A stretch of 64,000 bases of DNA from Dendrobium chrysotoxum (GCA_019925795.1 CM034305.1:70730573-70794572); one strand, 5' to 3'; shown: positions 36,401 to 47,153, counted from the first letter of the stretch. Notes: generated by a model not told the origin, from the letters alone. Program-made: numbers and translations.

Positions 36401-39400
36401 GGTTTTTCTCCCTTTCAGGGGTTTCTACGTAAAAACTCTGGTATCTTATATGAGTACTACACACTCTCTTTCATCTAATTGTGTGTTGGATCTTCGTACA
36501 ATACTAAGACGTTAAACTATATATTTCTCTACCGTCGCGAATATTCCAAGACGCAACAATGATAAATCTATTGTTTTGGCAGAGAACTCGCGGAGCATGC
36601 GTTAACTGTTAGGATATTTTTAGAATTTAATATTTGTTTATTTTTTGTTATTATGCTTACTCTAGTTGAGACGGAGAGGCTAGCCCGAGACAAAAAGAAG
36701 ACGACAAGTAGGACTATCGAGTAGTGTTGGAGAAGGTGGGAGAGTTGAGATGAACTTTTTTTGTGGGGCGTCGGATGCATGAGACTATCACTCAATTTTC
36801 CTCACTCGTTGAAGCTTCCCCAAGTAAAAGAGATGAGGAGCGGATGAATATTCCCCTTTAACAGCGGCATAATGACAAAAGATGTGTGAAGATCGCACCC
36901 CACCCGCCTTGCGTGCAGTGATGTAGAGGTGTGTAGGTGCTGCTTTTTCGCTAGTGGCAATGACTAATAAATATATTTTTATCTTCTTTTATTTTCATAT
37001 TAATTGTATTGATTTGTAATCTATAATGTTTATTTTGAATTTTTTTTACATTAATAATATTTTATTGTAATGTAAAATAAATTAAACATTTGAAAAATAT
37101 ATTTTGTTCTTTAAAAAAAAAAAAGATTTCAAGTAAAGCAAAAAAAAGTTCTTTCTAAAAAAATGATTTTAATTAATAAAAGATCGGGAGTTAATTGTAA
37201 ACAAATTTAAAATTTAACTTCAAATATATATATATGTTTTGTTCTGTCTAAAAAAATTAATCTGATTAAAATTAATATGCAAATTTAAAATCTAAACTTT
37301 TAGGAATAAAAAGCATAATTGCAATTTATTTCAGTACAATGTAATCAAAAGAATAGATATGTTAAATGAATTTATTTCAAAAATTCAACTCGCTCGGTAC
37401 CCCATATAATTTCAATTGACTTTTGCTTGTACATGAGATTATGTGTTGTATATGAGAAAATAAAGTTAAGTATAACATTAATACTTAAAAATTCAAAAAA
37501 AAATATTTTCCAAAAATTCCCCCATTTTTTAACAACACTAATTGCAATTTTCTTTAGTTTGGATGGCGGTATCATTTTGGTTCTTATTTAAAGAGTTTGG
37601 GAAGTAGATTGGGACTTCTACATAGTCTAAGACCATTTTTTTCCTTCAGAGATTATTGGAGGATGATTTTGATCTTTTTCTCCTTTTATGCAATCTATTC
37701 TATATGTGACTAAAAGTGTATGTACAGTTAGTTTAGAAAAGATGATTACTGTCATATTGGTTGTGGAGTTTTTAGCATTTGTTAAAGAACTACCCTAATG
37801 ATTAAACATTGTTTATCTTACAAGACAAATTTTGGTATTAAGATAAATTATAAAAAAATTAGTTATTTGAGGCATCCTAAACCACTTGAAAAAATTGTTT
37901 AATAAACATCACATTAGTCATATCCGATGTACTAAACTCATAACAAGGAAATATATTGTTAAGATGTTTCAACCAAATGTGGATGAAGTTGGGAACGTTT
38001 GTAAACCCCCTTTCAATCCAAAATGGTAATAGGAGCTGTAACCATTGTTTTATGTACATAATATTTTCAACTACAGTTTTGGGATTAAATCAAATGTTCG
38101 GATGTCTTTGCAAATCTGCAGGTGATCTCTCTATCATCCTTCTCAAATCCTCAAGTTGGAAGGGACCTTTCTAAAAAATAAAGTTCCATATACCAAAGGG
38201 TTTTGAAGTGCTCAATCGATCACAACTTTTATAGCAAATCGCGTGGAGTCATTCTAAATGCTTATCCATGGAGTATGTATTATAGGGAGCCAGTAATGTT
38301 GGGCACTTGATTTGTCCAAAATACTACTTGATGCACGATGGTTTATTGTTTAGGTTTCTTTATGCAACTAGGATATTGCGATGAATGTAGATCACCCTAA
38401 TGGAAATTAGAATTCACAGATACAATGCTACTAAATGCACATTAATTCACTTTCCTTATCCGCAAACCCAAAATATCAGAATTTGAACAATATCATGTAA
38501 ACCCAAAGAAAATGAGATATTTGAACCATACAAATCAACATGCAATTGAATTCTAACACCATAATTGTAATTTCAATTGTATCATATTTAATCAAAATTA
38601 AGAACTCTAGCATGTTTAATAATAAAATGTTTAGAAGAAAAAAATAAAAGAAATAGTTGCCAAATTGAAGAAAATTCAGGCTACTTGCATGTGTAAGGGG
38701 AAGACCAACATGAAATTAGATAGTCATATTGTATCAACTTGAAAGAATCACATATCTAATATTCACCTAAGATTGAAAATTGGAATAAGAAATTTTATTG
38801 AATCAAATCCTCAAGTTTGAAAGAACCATTCGAAAAAATAAAGTTCCATATACCAAAGGGTTTTGAAATGCTCAATCGAGCACAACTTTTATAGCAAATC
38901 ATGTGGAGTCATTCTAAATGCCCATCCATGGAGTATGTATTATAGGGAGCCAGTAATGTTGGGCACTTGATTTGTCCACAATACTTCTTGATGCAAGATG
39001 GTTTATTGTTTAGGTTTCTTTATGCAACTAGGATATTGCGATGAATGTAGATCACCCTAATGCAGGTTCTTGAAAAAAGACCAAGATAAGTTTCTTTACA
39101 ATGCAATCTATGAATCCAAAACACGAATATGGTTTACTCATGCAAATTTTGCTTTCTTAATGTATCTCAGAAAAGTTGGTTATCCTTGCAAAATCATGAT
39201 GAGAGCTAGAGATTGAGTTGAGAACCTTGGGATATTTTATGCAAAACTCTTAATGTTGAAAGCTTCTCTTCATCTCTAGGAAATTCAGGGGATCCTCTGG
39301 AAAATTCTTTGATCTTTCGGAAGGTTTTGGAGGATTCTAGAAATTGAGATAATTTCTTGAACTAAAGAAAATTTCAAACCCTGATGGTTTGATCAACTAG

Positions 39401-41545
39401 ACTCCATGGAGCTAAGTTAGGGGTTGGAGAGTCTCTAAGGTCAGAGTAGAAGTATTGTGTTGATGACTAACATAGGTTATGTTGCTTTCTTTTCCACTCC
39501 ATTTCCTGAATCTCATTTTGTTTTCAATTCCTGAGCGAGGTTTAGTGCAACATTTGTTGGGATGGAAGAGAATCCAATTTATATGAAGTTTTAAGTTGTT
39601 CTCAAATGGTTAGTGAAATTGGAACATGAAATGTGATTCTCAACTATGACGAACATGAAACGTTATTCTCAATTCTAATAAGTGAAGATGGGACTTATGA
39701 AGTGACCTTGGATGTTATTTTTACGGTCTGTTTCAATAGGGTACCATTTTTATTTTGTTTACTTGTCATTCATAGGGAGGATGGTGGGCACGAACTAAGC
39801 AGATTAGTTCTAGGAAATAAATCTGAAGGGAGGAGCAGTGGAATGAGGAGAGAGGGCAGGAAAAGGGGTAGTAGCAATAGTATTTTGAAATGCAAAATAA
39901 CCCAGTGTTCATGTTTCTTTTGATCTTTCATTCAGAGATGAAAAGGACGTCTGATGCTGTTACCTCATGTAGATGTCGTCAAGCACTAGTTGATCAAATA
40001 GTACATTCATATCATCTTATATATTTACTTTCATTAAAAATTTAAGATTGCACCATATCAGCTGTAAGGCTTTTAAAACTAAGGCATGCAAATTGTTCGC
40101 ATTCTTTAGTTTCTAATTGTAAATCTAATTTGCAGCAAAAATGAAGTCTTCTCTAGAGGCCACAACTGGAGAAAGTTCTCTTCCTCATCCAACCAGCATG
40201 CGGTTTCTTGCATATGAAGAGCTCAAAGAAGCAACAAATAACTTTGAACCCTCAAGTGTGCTTGGAGAGGGTGGATTTGGTCGTGTTTTCAAGGGTGTCT
40301 TAAGTGATGGGACAGCAGTGGCCATTAAGAAGCTTAACAACGGAGGACATCAGGGGGATAAAGAATTCTTAGTTGAGGTTGAGATGTTGAGCAGGCTGCA
40401 TCACCGCAACCTAGTAAAACTAGTTGGTTACTTTTGTAGCCGCAACTCTTCACAGAACCTCCTTTGTTATGAACTTGTTTCTAATGGGAGTCTAGAAGCT
40501 TGGCTCCATGGTATTCTTTCACTTGACCAAGTTGGTTCAGCAAATAAACTTTGTTGCGAGTTTTTTTATTTATTGTTTTTTTTTAATTGCCTTCTTATTT
40601 AGGTCCCTTGGGAGCAAATTGTCCTTTGGACTGGGACACACGAATGAAGATTGCTCTTGATTCTGCCAGGGGACTGGCCTACCTTCATGAAGATTCCCAG
40701 CCTTCTGTCATTCACCGGGATTTCAAGGCATCCAATATATTACTTGAGAACAACTTCCATGCCAAGGTCTCTGACTTTGGCCTTGCCAAGCAGGCCCCTG
40801 AAGGCCGCACAAACTACCTTTCAACTCGTGTGATGGGAACATTTGGGTATAGTAGCGAAAATGTCTCTAAAGTTTGTTTGTTTGTTTTTTTTTATTTTAT
40901 TGCTTTCTTTTAGTTCATGATGTATAAGCCGAACTATCTTCCAGTTATGTTGCACCTGAATATGCCATGACTGGGCATCTATTGGTGAAGAGTGATGTAT
41001 ATAGTTACGGGGTTGTTCTGCTTGAGTTGCTAACCGGAAGGAGGCCCGTGGATATGTCACAGCCATCTGGCCAGGAGAATCTCGTGACATGGGTTGGTAT
41101 CTTTCACCGTTGCTTCCTAGTATTACTATTTTAGTGATGGTTGATTGATGTTGTGTCTGACTTAATACAGGCTAGGCCTGTTCTTCGGGACAAAGATAGA
41201 TTGGAAGAGCTTGCCGATCCAAAACTTGAGGGCAAATACCCAATGGAAGATTTCGTGAGAGTTTGCACGATAGCCGCAGCTTGTGTTGCACCGGAGGCAA
41301 ACCAAAGGCCTACAATGGGTGAGGTGGTGCAGTCACTCAAGATGGTCCAGCGTCTAGCAGAGTACCAGGACACAATGCCTACGCCATCAGCCCGCCCTAA
41401 TATAAGGCAATCTTCCACTACCTATGAATCTGATGGTACTTCTTCTATGTTCTCTTCCGGGCCCTTCTCTGGTTTGAGCGTGTTTGATAATGAGAACATT
41501 TCCAGGACAGCTATATTTTCAGAAGACCTGCATGAAGGCCGATGA
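18402..41545 (+). CDS. Receptor-like Ser/Thr kinase, ALE2/At4g02010 type, 8 exons
   Basis: Membrane receptor kinase. Exons: 18402-18432, 19230-19703, 20132-20506, 33769-33978, 40136-40510, 40603-40846, 40945-41092, 41171-41545. All have GT-AG borders and compatible phases, giving 743 aa. Residues 14-32 (LPPGLLLLSYMTLLILVQV) form a signal or anchor. A Ser/Thr/Pro-rich linker follows. The ectodomain begins with CCGPN...CHCVYPVKVELF, typical of this clade. The transmembrane helix is in exon 4 (LTIIVGICAALLVVVVITVL). The kinase has GEGGFGRVFKG, VAIKKL, HRDFKASNILLENN, DFGLAK and YVAPEYAM, and the tail ends FSEDLHEGR, as I recall for Arabidopsis At4g02010. ALE2 itself acts in epidermis and cuticle formation, but orthology to ALE2 rather than At4g02010 is not claimed. 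Introns 3 and 4 are enlarged by transposons to 13.3 and 6.2 kb, yet the frame is intact. Confidence 0.92.
20507..23059 (+). other. First part of intron 3, no gene
   Basis: The intron begins GTAATACT after the codon for the last ectodomain residues. The stretch holds no recognisable coding sequence. Segments with CAAGGCAAGGC-like motifs at about 20650-20720 and a CACTT/GCACC-rich patch at about 21240-21310 look like old repeats. Short open frames at 20634-20846 and 22135-22344 have no domain content. Confidence 0.55.
23060..23565 (+). repeat. Diverged duplicate within intron 3, copy 1
   Basis: This segment resembles 28085-28505 over about 450 bp. Shared blocks include ATTCACCATGATAGATT-like, a stretch close to ATCTGCATTTAATTATCTTA, and GAAATCAAGAAATAAGATAT near the right end. 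Indels are common, so the duplication is old. An RTE LINE begins immediately after it. Confidence 0.6.
23566..24870 (+). mobile_element. RTE-clade LINE copy A, 5'-truncated, in intron 3
   Basis: Non-LTR retrotransposon fragment. The RT N-terminal half is still open at 23501-23872 and reads NYRGIKLMCHTLKLWERV, QNQFGFMLGRYTMEAIHLL and MIFIDLEKTYDKVSREVLW. Further RT blocks and the C-terminal RESRLEWFGHIKHRPSDDPV-like region follow with stops and frameshifts. The end at about 24825-24865 keeps the GTAGCCGACnCC...GTGGGATAA and TTGTTG-type 3' signature shared with the other copies in this window. No endonuclease domain is present. Confidence 0.85.
25010..28070 (+). mobile_element. Degenerate Ty1/copia remnant in intron 3
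   Basis: Copia landmarks occur in order in shifting frames. Gag: RGKDDHLNRV and EDAKFRIWRAENNMAMY at 25090-25200. Integrase: GIVHQSSCINTP, KRKNGHLLEVVDEL and YHCIPN at about 25570-25740. FGCYALFTFLH follows at about 26270. RT: KGKKSIGQKWIF, KYKVDGSIEWY, TQTSGIDYQ, FLNGDF, a YVDD-equivalent damaged to IANVILIGN, and LVGKLTYLSHTK-like residues at about 27000-27830. RNase H is cut at about 28050. Gag C-terminus and protease are missing between 25440 and 25560. LTRs were not identified. It is clearly dead. Confidence 0.75.
28085..28505 (+). repeat. Diverged duplicate within intron 3, copy 2
   Basis: Partner of 23060-23565, about 5 kb away in direct orientation. The copia remnant and LINE copy A now lie between the two copies. 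The short open frame at 28338-28631 is incidental. Confidence 0.6.
28506..31289 (+). other. AT-rich middle part of intron 3, no gene
   Basis: No coding similarity is seen. Local features: a near-perfect (TG)n-TA-(CA)n palindrome at 30671-30694, and a 20-bp block TTGAGCCATCACATATTCTA repeated directly at 30501-30520 and 30552-30571. The rest is low-complexity A/T-rich intron. Confidence 0.55.
31360..32799 (-). mobile_element. RTE-clade LINE copy B1, split by copy B2
   Basis: Minus-strand 3' fragment of the same RTE family. The ACAACAACAAG tail is at 31360-31371 and the C-terminal RT tail continues to 31526. It resumes at 32330 after the nested insertion (ESHLRWFGHIKRWLADDPVRRVEVL at 32330-32420) and runs to about 32799, where it is 5'-truncated. 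Flanking the element are similar 68-70-bp segments at 31290-31359 and 32800-32867. Confidence 0.82.
31527..32313 (-). mobile_element. RTE-clade LINE copy B2, nested in B1, with 16-bp target duplication
   Basis: A 787-bp 5'-truncated insertion with CAACAACAACAACAACA at its 3' end (left side). It retains CDRKVPLILKGKFYKMVVRP, YGAECWPLKEKHNNKLSVAE and MRMLRWKSGFTLRDR on the minus strand at 31771-32025. The 16-bp sequence TACCTTTATTAATATA occurs at 31511-31526 and 32314-32329, a perfect target-site duplication inside copy B1. This orders the two insertions. Confidence 0.9.
32868..33768 (+). other. End of intron 3
   Basis: AT-rich intron with no recognised element. It ends in a long pyrimidine tract (CCTTTTTTTTCTTCCAG at about 33752-33768), a strong 3' splice site for the transmembrane-encoding exon. 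Confidence 0.6.
34861..35340 (+). repeat. 30-bp minisatellite, 16 units
   Basis: Sixteen consecutive 30-bp units resemble CGCCGGACCACCACCTGAGG followed by CCCTGCACTT, with no indels between units. Because 30 is a multiple of three, repetitive ORFs appear in several frames on both strands (e.g. minus-strand 34762-35418 with SGGPAKCRA repeats). These are by-products of the repeat and have no start, splice or domain support. The last units blend into the adjacent 94-bp array. Confidence 0.93.
35341..36240 (+). repeat. 94-bp higher-order minisatellite, 8-9 units
   Basis: The block CCTCTGACACCAGATTAAGG or a close variant recurs at 35434, 35529, 35623, 35717, 35811, 35905, 35999 and 36093, a 94-95-bp step. 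Each unit is built of three related sub-blocks of about 30-32 bp beginning GGTCCT[TC]C[TC][GC]ACCTC. The sub-blocks resemble the 30-bp units next door (CCACCAACTAAGGTCC compared with CCACCACCTGAGGCCC), so the two arrays probably share an origin. The last units are degraded. Confidence 0.9.
36561..38144 (+). other. Intron 4 DNA right of the GC-rich block, no gene
   Basis: The stretch 36561-36960 is of mixed composition with no recognised domain. 36960-37860 is AT-rich with A/T homopolymers. No coding exon of the flanking kinase is expected here, since exons 4 and 5 join in frame across the region. Confidence 0.5.
38145..38402 (+). repeat. 258-bp direct repeat, copy 1
   Basis: Matches 38805-39062 at a constant offset of 660 bp without indels. 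I count about 14 mismatches over 258 bp. The start AAATCCTCAAG and end CACCCTAATG are shared, and sequences outside differ completely. There are no TG...CA ends and no PBS after it, so an LTR origin is unsupported. Confidence 0.9.
38403..38804 (+). other. Unique 402-bp spacer between the 258-bp repeats
   Basis: AT-rich sequence with no coding similarity and no inverted repeats at its ends. It separates the two direct copies. Confidence 0.6.
38805..39062 (+). repeat. 258-bp direct repeat, copy 2
   Basis: Partner of 38145-38402 in intron 4. The near-identity contrasts with the heavy decay of the copia and LINE remnants in intron 3, so the duplication, or a later gene conversion, is comparatively recent. 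Confidence 0.9.
39063..40135 (+). other. End of intron 4
   Basis: No element is recognised. The open frame at 39633-39923 has no domain and lies wholly within the intron. The intron ends AATTTGCAG before exon 5, which starts the kinase domain region. Confidence 0.55.
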
Positions 41546-43571
41546 GTCGGTATCTTTTTTGGTTTGGTTCAGCATTCGGGGATTGATAGGGAAGTCGTGG
41601 TGTTGATGTTTGTATATTTCAATTTAAACTTTGCCCTGGCTTTTTGGGTTTCATTCTGATTTTGAAGGAAAGAAAAAGATGGTTTTCCTTTTGAATTGCA
41701 ACAACAGATGATTTTGATTTACCCGATTCCTATTGGTTTGTTGATATCTCTCGTCTGCGGCTGGCGGCAGTTATATGTTAGCATAATATATATCAATTGA
41801 GTGATGTTTTATAATCTGCTTAGATTGTGTTGTCATTGGATATTGTTATTTGTTAAGTGTTAATTTTGTTGATGAAGGTGGTTTGTGATCTTTGCGTTGT
41901 AGTGGGTTTCCTCTTGGTTTGTGCAGGTGGAGTGGTGCTTTTTTCTTATTGACTTCTCTTAGGTTGGTTTTTGGATTTGATGTTAATTATTTTTCCTGTT
42001 GAGGTTTTTTTGTGCAGGTTATGAATTATCTTGGGATCATTCTAGCTGGGGCTGCCATTTCCTTTGAGTTTTGGTATTTCTTGCTTTATGCTTTTCTTGC
42101 AGGGTCGATCACTTCCTTTTACTTTCTCGTGGAATCCTATGATGCTGATCCTTTTTTTTTTTTTTTTGGTTCTGCTCGACGATGAACTTTCTTTGTTAAT
42201 CTGTAACTGTAAGGGATCTTAGATTCCATCGATTTTATTTTCGTTTTGTTGGTTGCTCTTTGAGCTGTTGAGCATTTACTGATTTTGTGATCCCTTTTAA
42301 GGACCCTGCAACATTTTATTTTAATTAACTAAGATGGCCATTGTGGATTTTATATATAAGAGCATTAAATATATTTATAAAATTTTTAAAAAACTATAAT
42401 ATTAATGTATAAATATAAATACAATTTATAATAAGAATAATATTTAATTTAATATATAAATTTATAATATTAAAATATTTTATATTATTAATTTTTATAA
42501 TATACATTATAACAAATTTTTATCTCAAATTCACATTCTAACTCATGCAATTTTTTAATCCCACATTATAGCAGAGTTTATAGTAGTTGCCTATCTATAA
42601 TATAAAATACACGCAATTTGTACAAAATATGCTATATGAAATTACATGCATATATCATATCCTTATTAAATAAAAATATTTTAAAATTTTAAAAGGATTT
42701 AAGAAACTTAAAGCATATTATTTAAAAGTTAATTAAAATAAAATTAAATATGTTATAGAATTGGTCGATTTTACAAAGATTGGGATTGATTTGACTATTT
42801 TTCATTTGAACCGACAATTCAAATCGACACGATTCAAATATGATTTTGAAATTTGACGGACAGGTAACTTAGTCGATTCATGTTTGAATTGGTTAAACCA
42901 GTTGATCAAGTCCGATTTTCAAAACATTGCTAATTAATGTTATGAATTTACTTTAATGATAATGGATATATATATTTGAAGGTATTATTTTTAATTAAAT
43001 AATTGTATGACTGATAGGATGCATGAATTGCAATGGTTGAATTGATCAAATGTGGAGACATGATTGAGTTGTTATATCGATGGGGATAGGCTTATGTTGT
43101 TTGGATCTTTTTTTTATTTATGGTTGTGATTTCAGTCTAACTTCATTGTTGTTTAATATACTGGCTCAAGGATATAGACATATATAGACTTTAGTATTAT
43201 TAAAATCTATTTTGAAGTACCTAAAATTCTATTTTAATCCCATGGCTACCTCTATAAGCACATGTAGTTGCTTTAGAACCTACTTTTCTTAAATATTTCA
43301 TCTTTTGGTTGATCGTATAGATGATTTGGGCCATACATATGATTATTTTTCTCTATACCATGCTTAATGGTTTGCCTTTTTATAGTCATTGTGAAATAGC
43401 TATTGCAAAATTTTCTAGCTATAATCCAAGTTGCAAAAATAGAGTTCCTAGTGTTCAACTTATTTCCATATATGTTTATTTGCATACAATTAATGAATAT
43501 ATACATGACTAGAGATTATACCTATGATTGTCCAAAAAATAGATTTCTATATGGATTCTAATTTTAAACTT
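41546..43571. other. 3' flank of the ALE2-like gene and AT-rich intergenic DNA
   Basis: The 3' UTR probably occupies the first few hundred bases, which are T-rich with no canonical AATAAA close to the stop. 41800-42300 remains T/G-rich, and beyond that the DNA is strongly AT-rich. No coding similarity is found; the open frames at 43273-43512 overlap on both strands without domains. Confidence 0.5.
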
Positions 43572-43588
43572 TTGGAACTTAATGGGGA

Positions 43589-44571
43589 TTTTCTAGAGAG
43601 TTCTAGAAAAGAAAAGAGTCAATAATGTTTATATTCAAGTCATTAAGGATACGCATACAAGAGTTGTTATTTGTGTTCAAATATAAGATGGTTGGACAAA
43701 TATTTTTCTATTTCAATTGGATTACATTGCATGTCAGCTTTACGCTAATATCTTTTTGTTTTAGTTAAGGTTGTTTTTACTAGGCATCTGCAACAAGATG
43801 TTCCTTGGTGTATGTTTTTTGTTGATGATATTCTTCTTGTTAATAAGATTGGAGAGGGAATTGATGAAAAATTTGAATTAAGGAGGCCAGTCTTAGAGTT
43901 TAAAATTTATTGTTTAATTAGATCTAAAATTGAATACATAGTATAATTTTAGCTGTAATATATCTAGTGGTGAGATTGTGACATTGGGTGAAGTCATTAA
44001 AAATAGTGCATGTTTTTGATATATCAGGTTTCAAATAAATAGTGAAATAGATGGTTATATTTTTAGAATTGAAGTGGAGAAATGCATTGAGCTTGCTCAT
44101 GATGGAAAAGTATCCCTCAAAGTTAAGGAGAAATTTATAGGATGGTGGTGAGACCTGCAAAGCTTTATGGTGTATAATGTTGGCCATTAAAGCAAAGTAT
44201 AAAATTAAGTGTTGTAGAGAAGATGATGCTCATGTGGATGAGTAACTTTACACTTATACACATAATGCAAAATGAGTACATATGTGAAAAGGTTAGAGTA
44301 GCTCCAGTGGAAGATAAGATTAGAGAAAGTCCATTAGATAGTTTGGTCAAATAAAATGTTGGCCTTCTGATGACCCCGTTAAGAGAGTAGTTGTATTAGA
44401 CCTAGCCTATGTTAAGATAAGTTGATGTAGATCTAAAAAGACTTGGTTAGAAAGTATTAAAAAGATCTTTTTTAATTAATTTTAAATTAGAAGTTCACTC
44501 TTAATAAGACACATTGGAGAAAAATGATTCATGTAGCCGACCCCATGTAGTGAGATAGAGGCTTGTTATTA
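43589..44571 (+). mobile_element. RTE-clade LINE copy C, 5'-truncated
   Basis: Begins within the RT at a block equivalent to WRVLEKKRVNNVYIQVIKD and continues to the 3' signature GTAGCCGACCCCATGTAGTG at about 44533-44552 and a short TTGTTATT tail. It is heavily mutated with many stops. Imperfect flanking direct repeats TTTGGAACTTAATGGGGA (43571-43588) and TTTGGAATTTAATAGCGA (44572-44589) look like a decayed target-site duplication of about 18 bp. Confidence 0.8.
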
Positions 44572-44589
44572 TTTGGAATTTAATAGCGA

Positions 44590-45599
44590 CTTATTAATAG
44601 TCATTGGGAAGACCTTTGAACCACATTCTAGCCTAGAAGTATCTCCCATTTAAGATCATTGGAATGTTAGAAATCTACATTGCAAAACTCCTTTAGTCAC
44701 TTCTCCAGACTCAATCTTAAGTTTTTTAAAGTTAAGTCAAGAGCATTAGAAGAAAAGAGATGTAGTGACTAGTAATACACTGATTACATAGGTTTCAAAT
44801 GAGTGCACACACTTTTAGAGGTTTATCTATTTATTCTTTCCACTTATATATATAATTCACTTTTAAGCCTTGAGGACTTAATGTGTTAGTGGTTGTAACA
44901 TGTATGGTTGCACCCACAAGTATTGGAGATGTTTTTGTAATGATTTATCCATTAGCATGAGGAGAGAAGATGAGAGAGTGATTTTGGAATCATGAATTTT
45001 GTGGAAATTAGGCATGGATATTGGCCAATCAGTGCCAAATCACAAAAAAATTATTTGGTATTCATTTTTCTTTACATTTCTGCACTTGTTTTTATACTTT
45101 TTTTATCTAATTATTTTGGTTTACATTTACTTATAATAATTTTTATTTAGGCATAATTTAAGAAAAAAAATAATTTACCTCCCTTTGGGTGTGTCATATA
45201 CATCAATTTGCATTAGAACGTTAGCTTGTTATTTGATACAACCATCAAAAGTAAATGATATAAAACACCTGCAAGACATCACAAAAAGATCTAACACACA
45301 CTTTGAGCAAGTGAGATATATAATTTTATGTTCATCACTTGAGGATTCATTATAATGAAAATTAAATAATTAATAGTATATTTAAGAAACTCAATGCTTT
45401 AAATATAAACCCTAAGCCTTGGAGTCTTTATGGTTTTCACTTGAGTTGTTATGTCTTGTACAATTTAGCACTTCAAGTAATCTATATTTAGTCCTATTTA
45501 GTAAATGCTCTTAATCATCTTGATAGTACTAAGTGTAAATTTATATTGTTTCTTATCTTTAAATTCAGTGAAAACATATTATTTTAGTTGATGTTGTGT
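44590..45599. other. Intergenic DNA, no recognised feature
   Basis: AT-rich, without coding similarity on either strand and without visible repeats. Confidence 0.5.
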
Positions 45600-47132
45600 A
45601 GGAAATGCTCAAGAAAAGGAGAAAAAAAATCACAAGTGTTGAATTAGTACCACAACATTCCAACTGCCAGCATCGCAGCGTCTACAACGCCTCAGTGTCA
45701 TATTAGAAAATCGTAGTGTTGGAGCCTCAGAAATAATGGTAAATAATTCAGCATCTCGAAGGAGCCAATGTTAGGGCCGAAGCGCTTTGCAACATTACAT
45801 CATCAAAAATCTGCATCGCAGCACTAAGTCTCAGGAATTTGAGCGCTAGAGTGCCAAGCATTATAATGTCGCAGCGTTGGATTACACATTCAAGCATTAC
45901 AGTGCTAAACTTTTGTAGCATTGTGGTGGAGCAGTTGACGAAAGATGAAGCCACACTGAATCAGTCGAGTGACACATTAGTTTAGCCAATAGAAGTGCCA
46001 AGTTAGCGCATCACCATAGTGGAGCAAGCCTGACAATATTGTGGCGCTAGTTCATTTTATAAAGCCGTGATGCCACCATGTCAAGCGTCGCAGTGCCTGA
46101 GGCCATTTATGCATTTACTATAAATGGCTTTTCAGTTCTTTTATTAAGGGGTTCTGTTACTTTCGGTAGAGTTCTATAATTTTCTGTGTAGTTCTTTAGT
46201 GCCCCCTTACAGTAAAGTCTATGAGAGATTAAGGAAGTATAAGATACTTTCATTGGAGATCTTAACCTGCCTTTTGTAAGAAATTTTATCATTTAAGGAT
46301 GAAGGAGTGTGGAGAAGTTCATTTGTATTATCTTGGTAAAATTTTTCCTTGTTGTTTCACCTATATCTTTTCTTCTATGATTGAAATAAAGATGTGTTTG
46401 CTTTCTATTTTATTTATGTTTAGCTAATTTCTTAGTTTTGGGCTAATGATGTGAATACAATGTAAGTACTAATATAGACTCTTGTACCTTAAATAAATTA
46501 TGGATGTTTTTAACATCTCCCATTCTTAATTAATGCATACAATGGCTAAGTGAGTAGTTAATATCTAGTATGATATATTGCTTTGATGGAGGAATATTGA
46601 AATAAATAAGAGTATTGAAATAGAATGTTTGCATGCCTAAATATAGGATGTTAAACCTTCTAGGTTCTATGGAGACATTAGAATTATAAGAAATTCATAA
46701 ACCTCCCTTTTCATTCCTACAACCTTGACAGATATCTAGGGATGCATATGCTCTGATCTACATTAATAATTAAGAGTCTAATTAGAAAAACTTTATTATT
46801 TTATTGCATTAGTCCAAAACATATTTTATATATTGGTATCTCATCATCTTTTACATTCTCTATAATTGGTAGAAACCCCAAACCCTTAATTTTCATTTAC
46901 TAAGATAAACTTTATATTTATAGTAGACTGTATTAGTTTGATTACAATCTAGCAAAATAATTGCTCGTGGAATTGACACTCTCTTAATCACTTTATTACT
47001 TGATTGACACATATACTTGTGTATATAGTGGGCAATTTATATAAAAAAAATCTTAAGAATCAATTGATCTTAAGACATATTCTATTTCATTCACACATTT
47101 AGCTATTCACACTCATGTCGCCCCGTCAAGTT

Positions 47133-47153
47133 CTCAACACCATTACCGGGGAA
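47133..47153 (+). other. Degenerate Athila-type primer-binding site
   Basis: AACACCATTACCGGGGA aligns without gaps to the Athila/gypsy motif GGCGCCGTTGCCGGGGA. Every difference is G to A, the pattern expected of methylated-cytosine deamination on the other strand. Its position between the LTR-like block and the gag remnant supports the call. Confidence 0.6.

Larger units (their letters stand above)
34170..36560. mobile_element. GC-rich LTR-like block inserted in intron 4
   Basis: A 2.4-kb block with much higher GC than the surrounding intron. Its left part (34170-34860) is balanced noncoding DNA with GGACCAACGTGGTCC-type palindromic pieces. The middle consists of two minisatellites (34861-35340 and 35341-36240). 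The right part includes a GTGGTTTTTCTCCCTTTCAG and GGGTTTCTACGTAAAAAC stretch at about 36400-36438, resembling the R/U5 hairpin of plant copia LTRs. I infer a solo LTR or noncoding retroelement. No coding domain, PBS or paired LTR was found. Confidence 0.45.

Noticed and set aside
38145..39062. 258-bp direct repeats as LTRs of a TRIM element
   Set aside because: Repeat ends are AAATCC and CTAATG rather than TG...CA, and neither a PBS nor a polypurine tract borders the spacer.
39633..39923. Extra exon of the ALE2-like kinase in intron 4
   Set aside because: Exons 4 and 5 join in phase without it, it has no similarity to the juxtamembrane region of the family, and its borders lack splice consensus.
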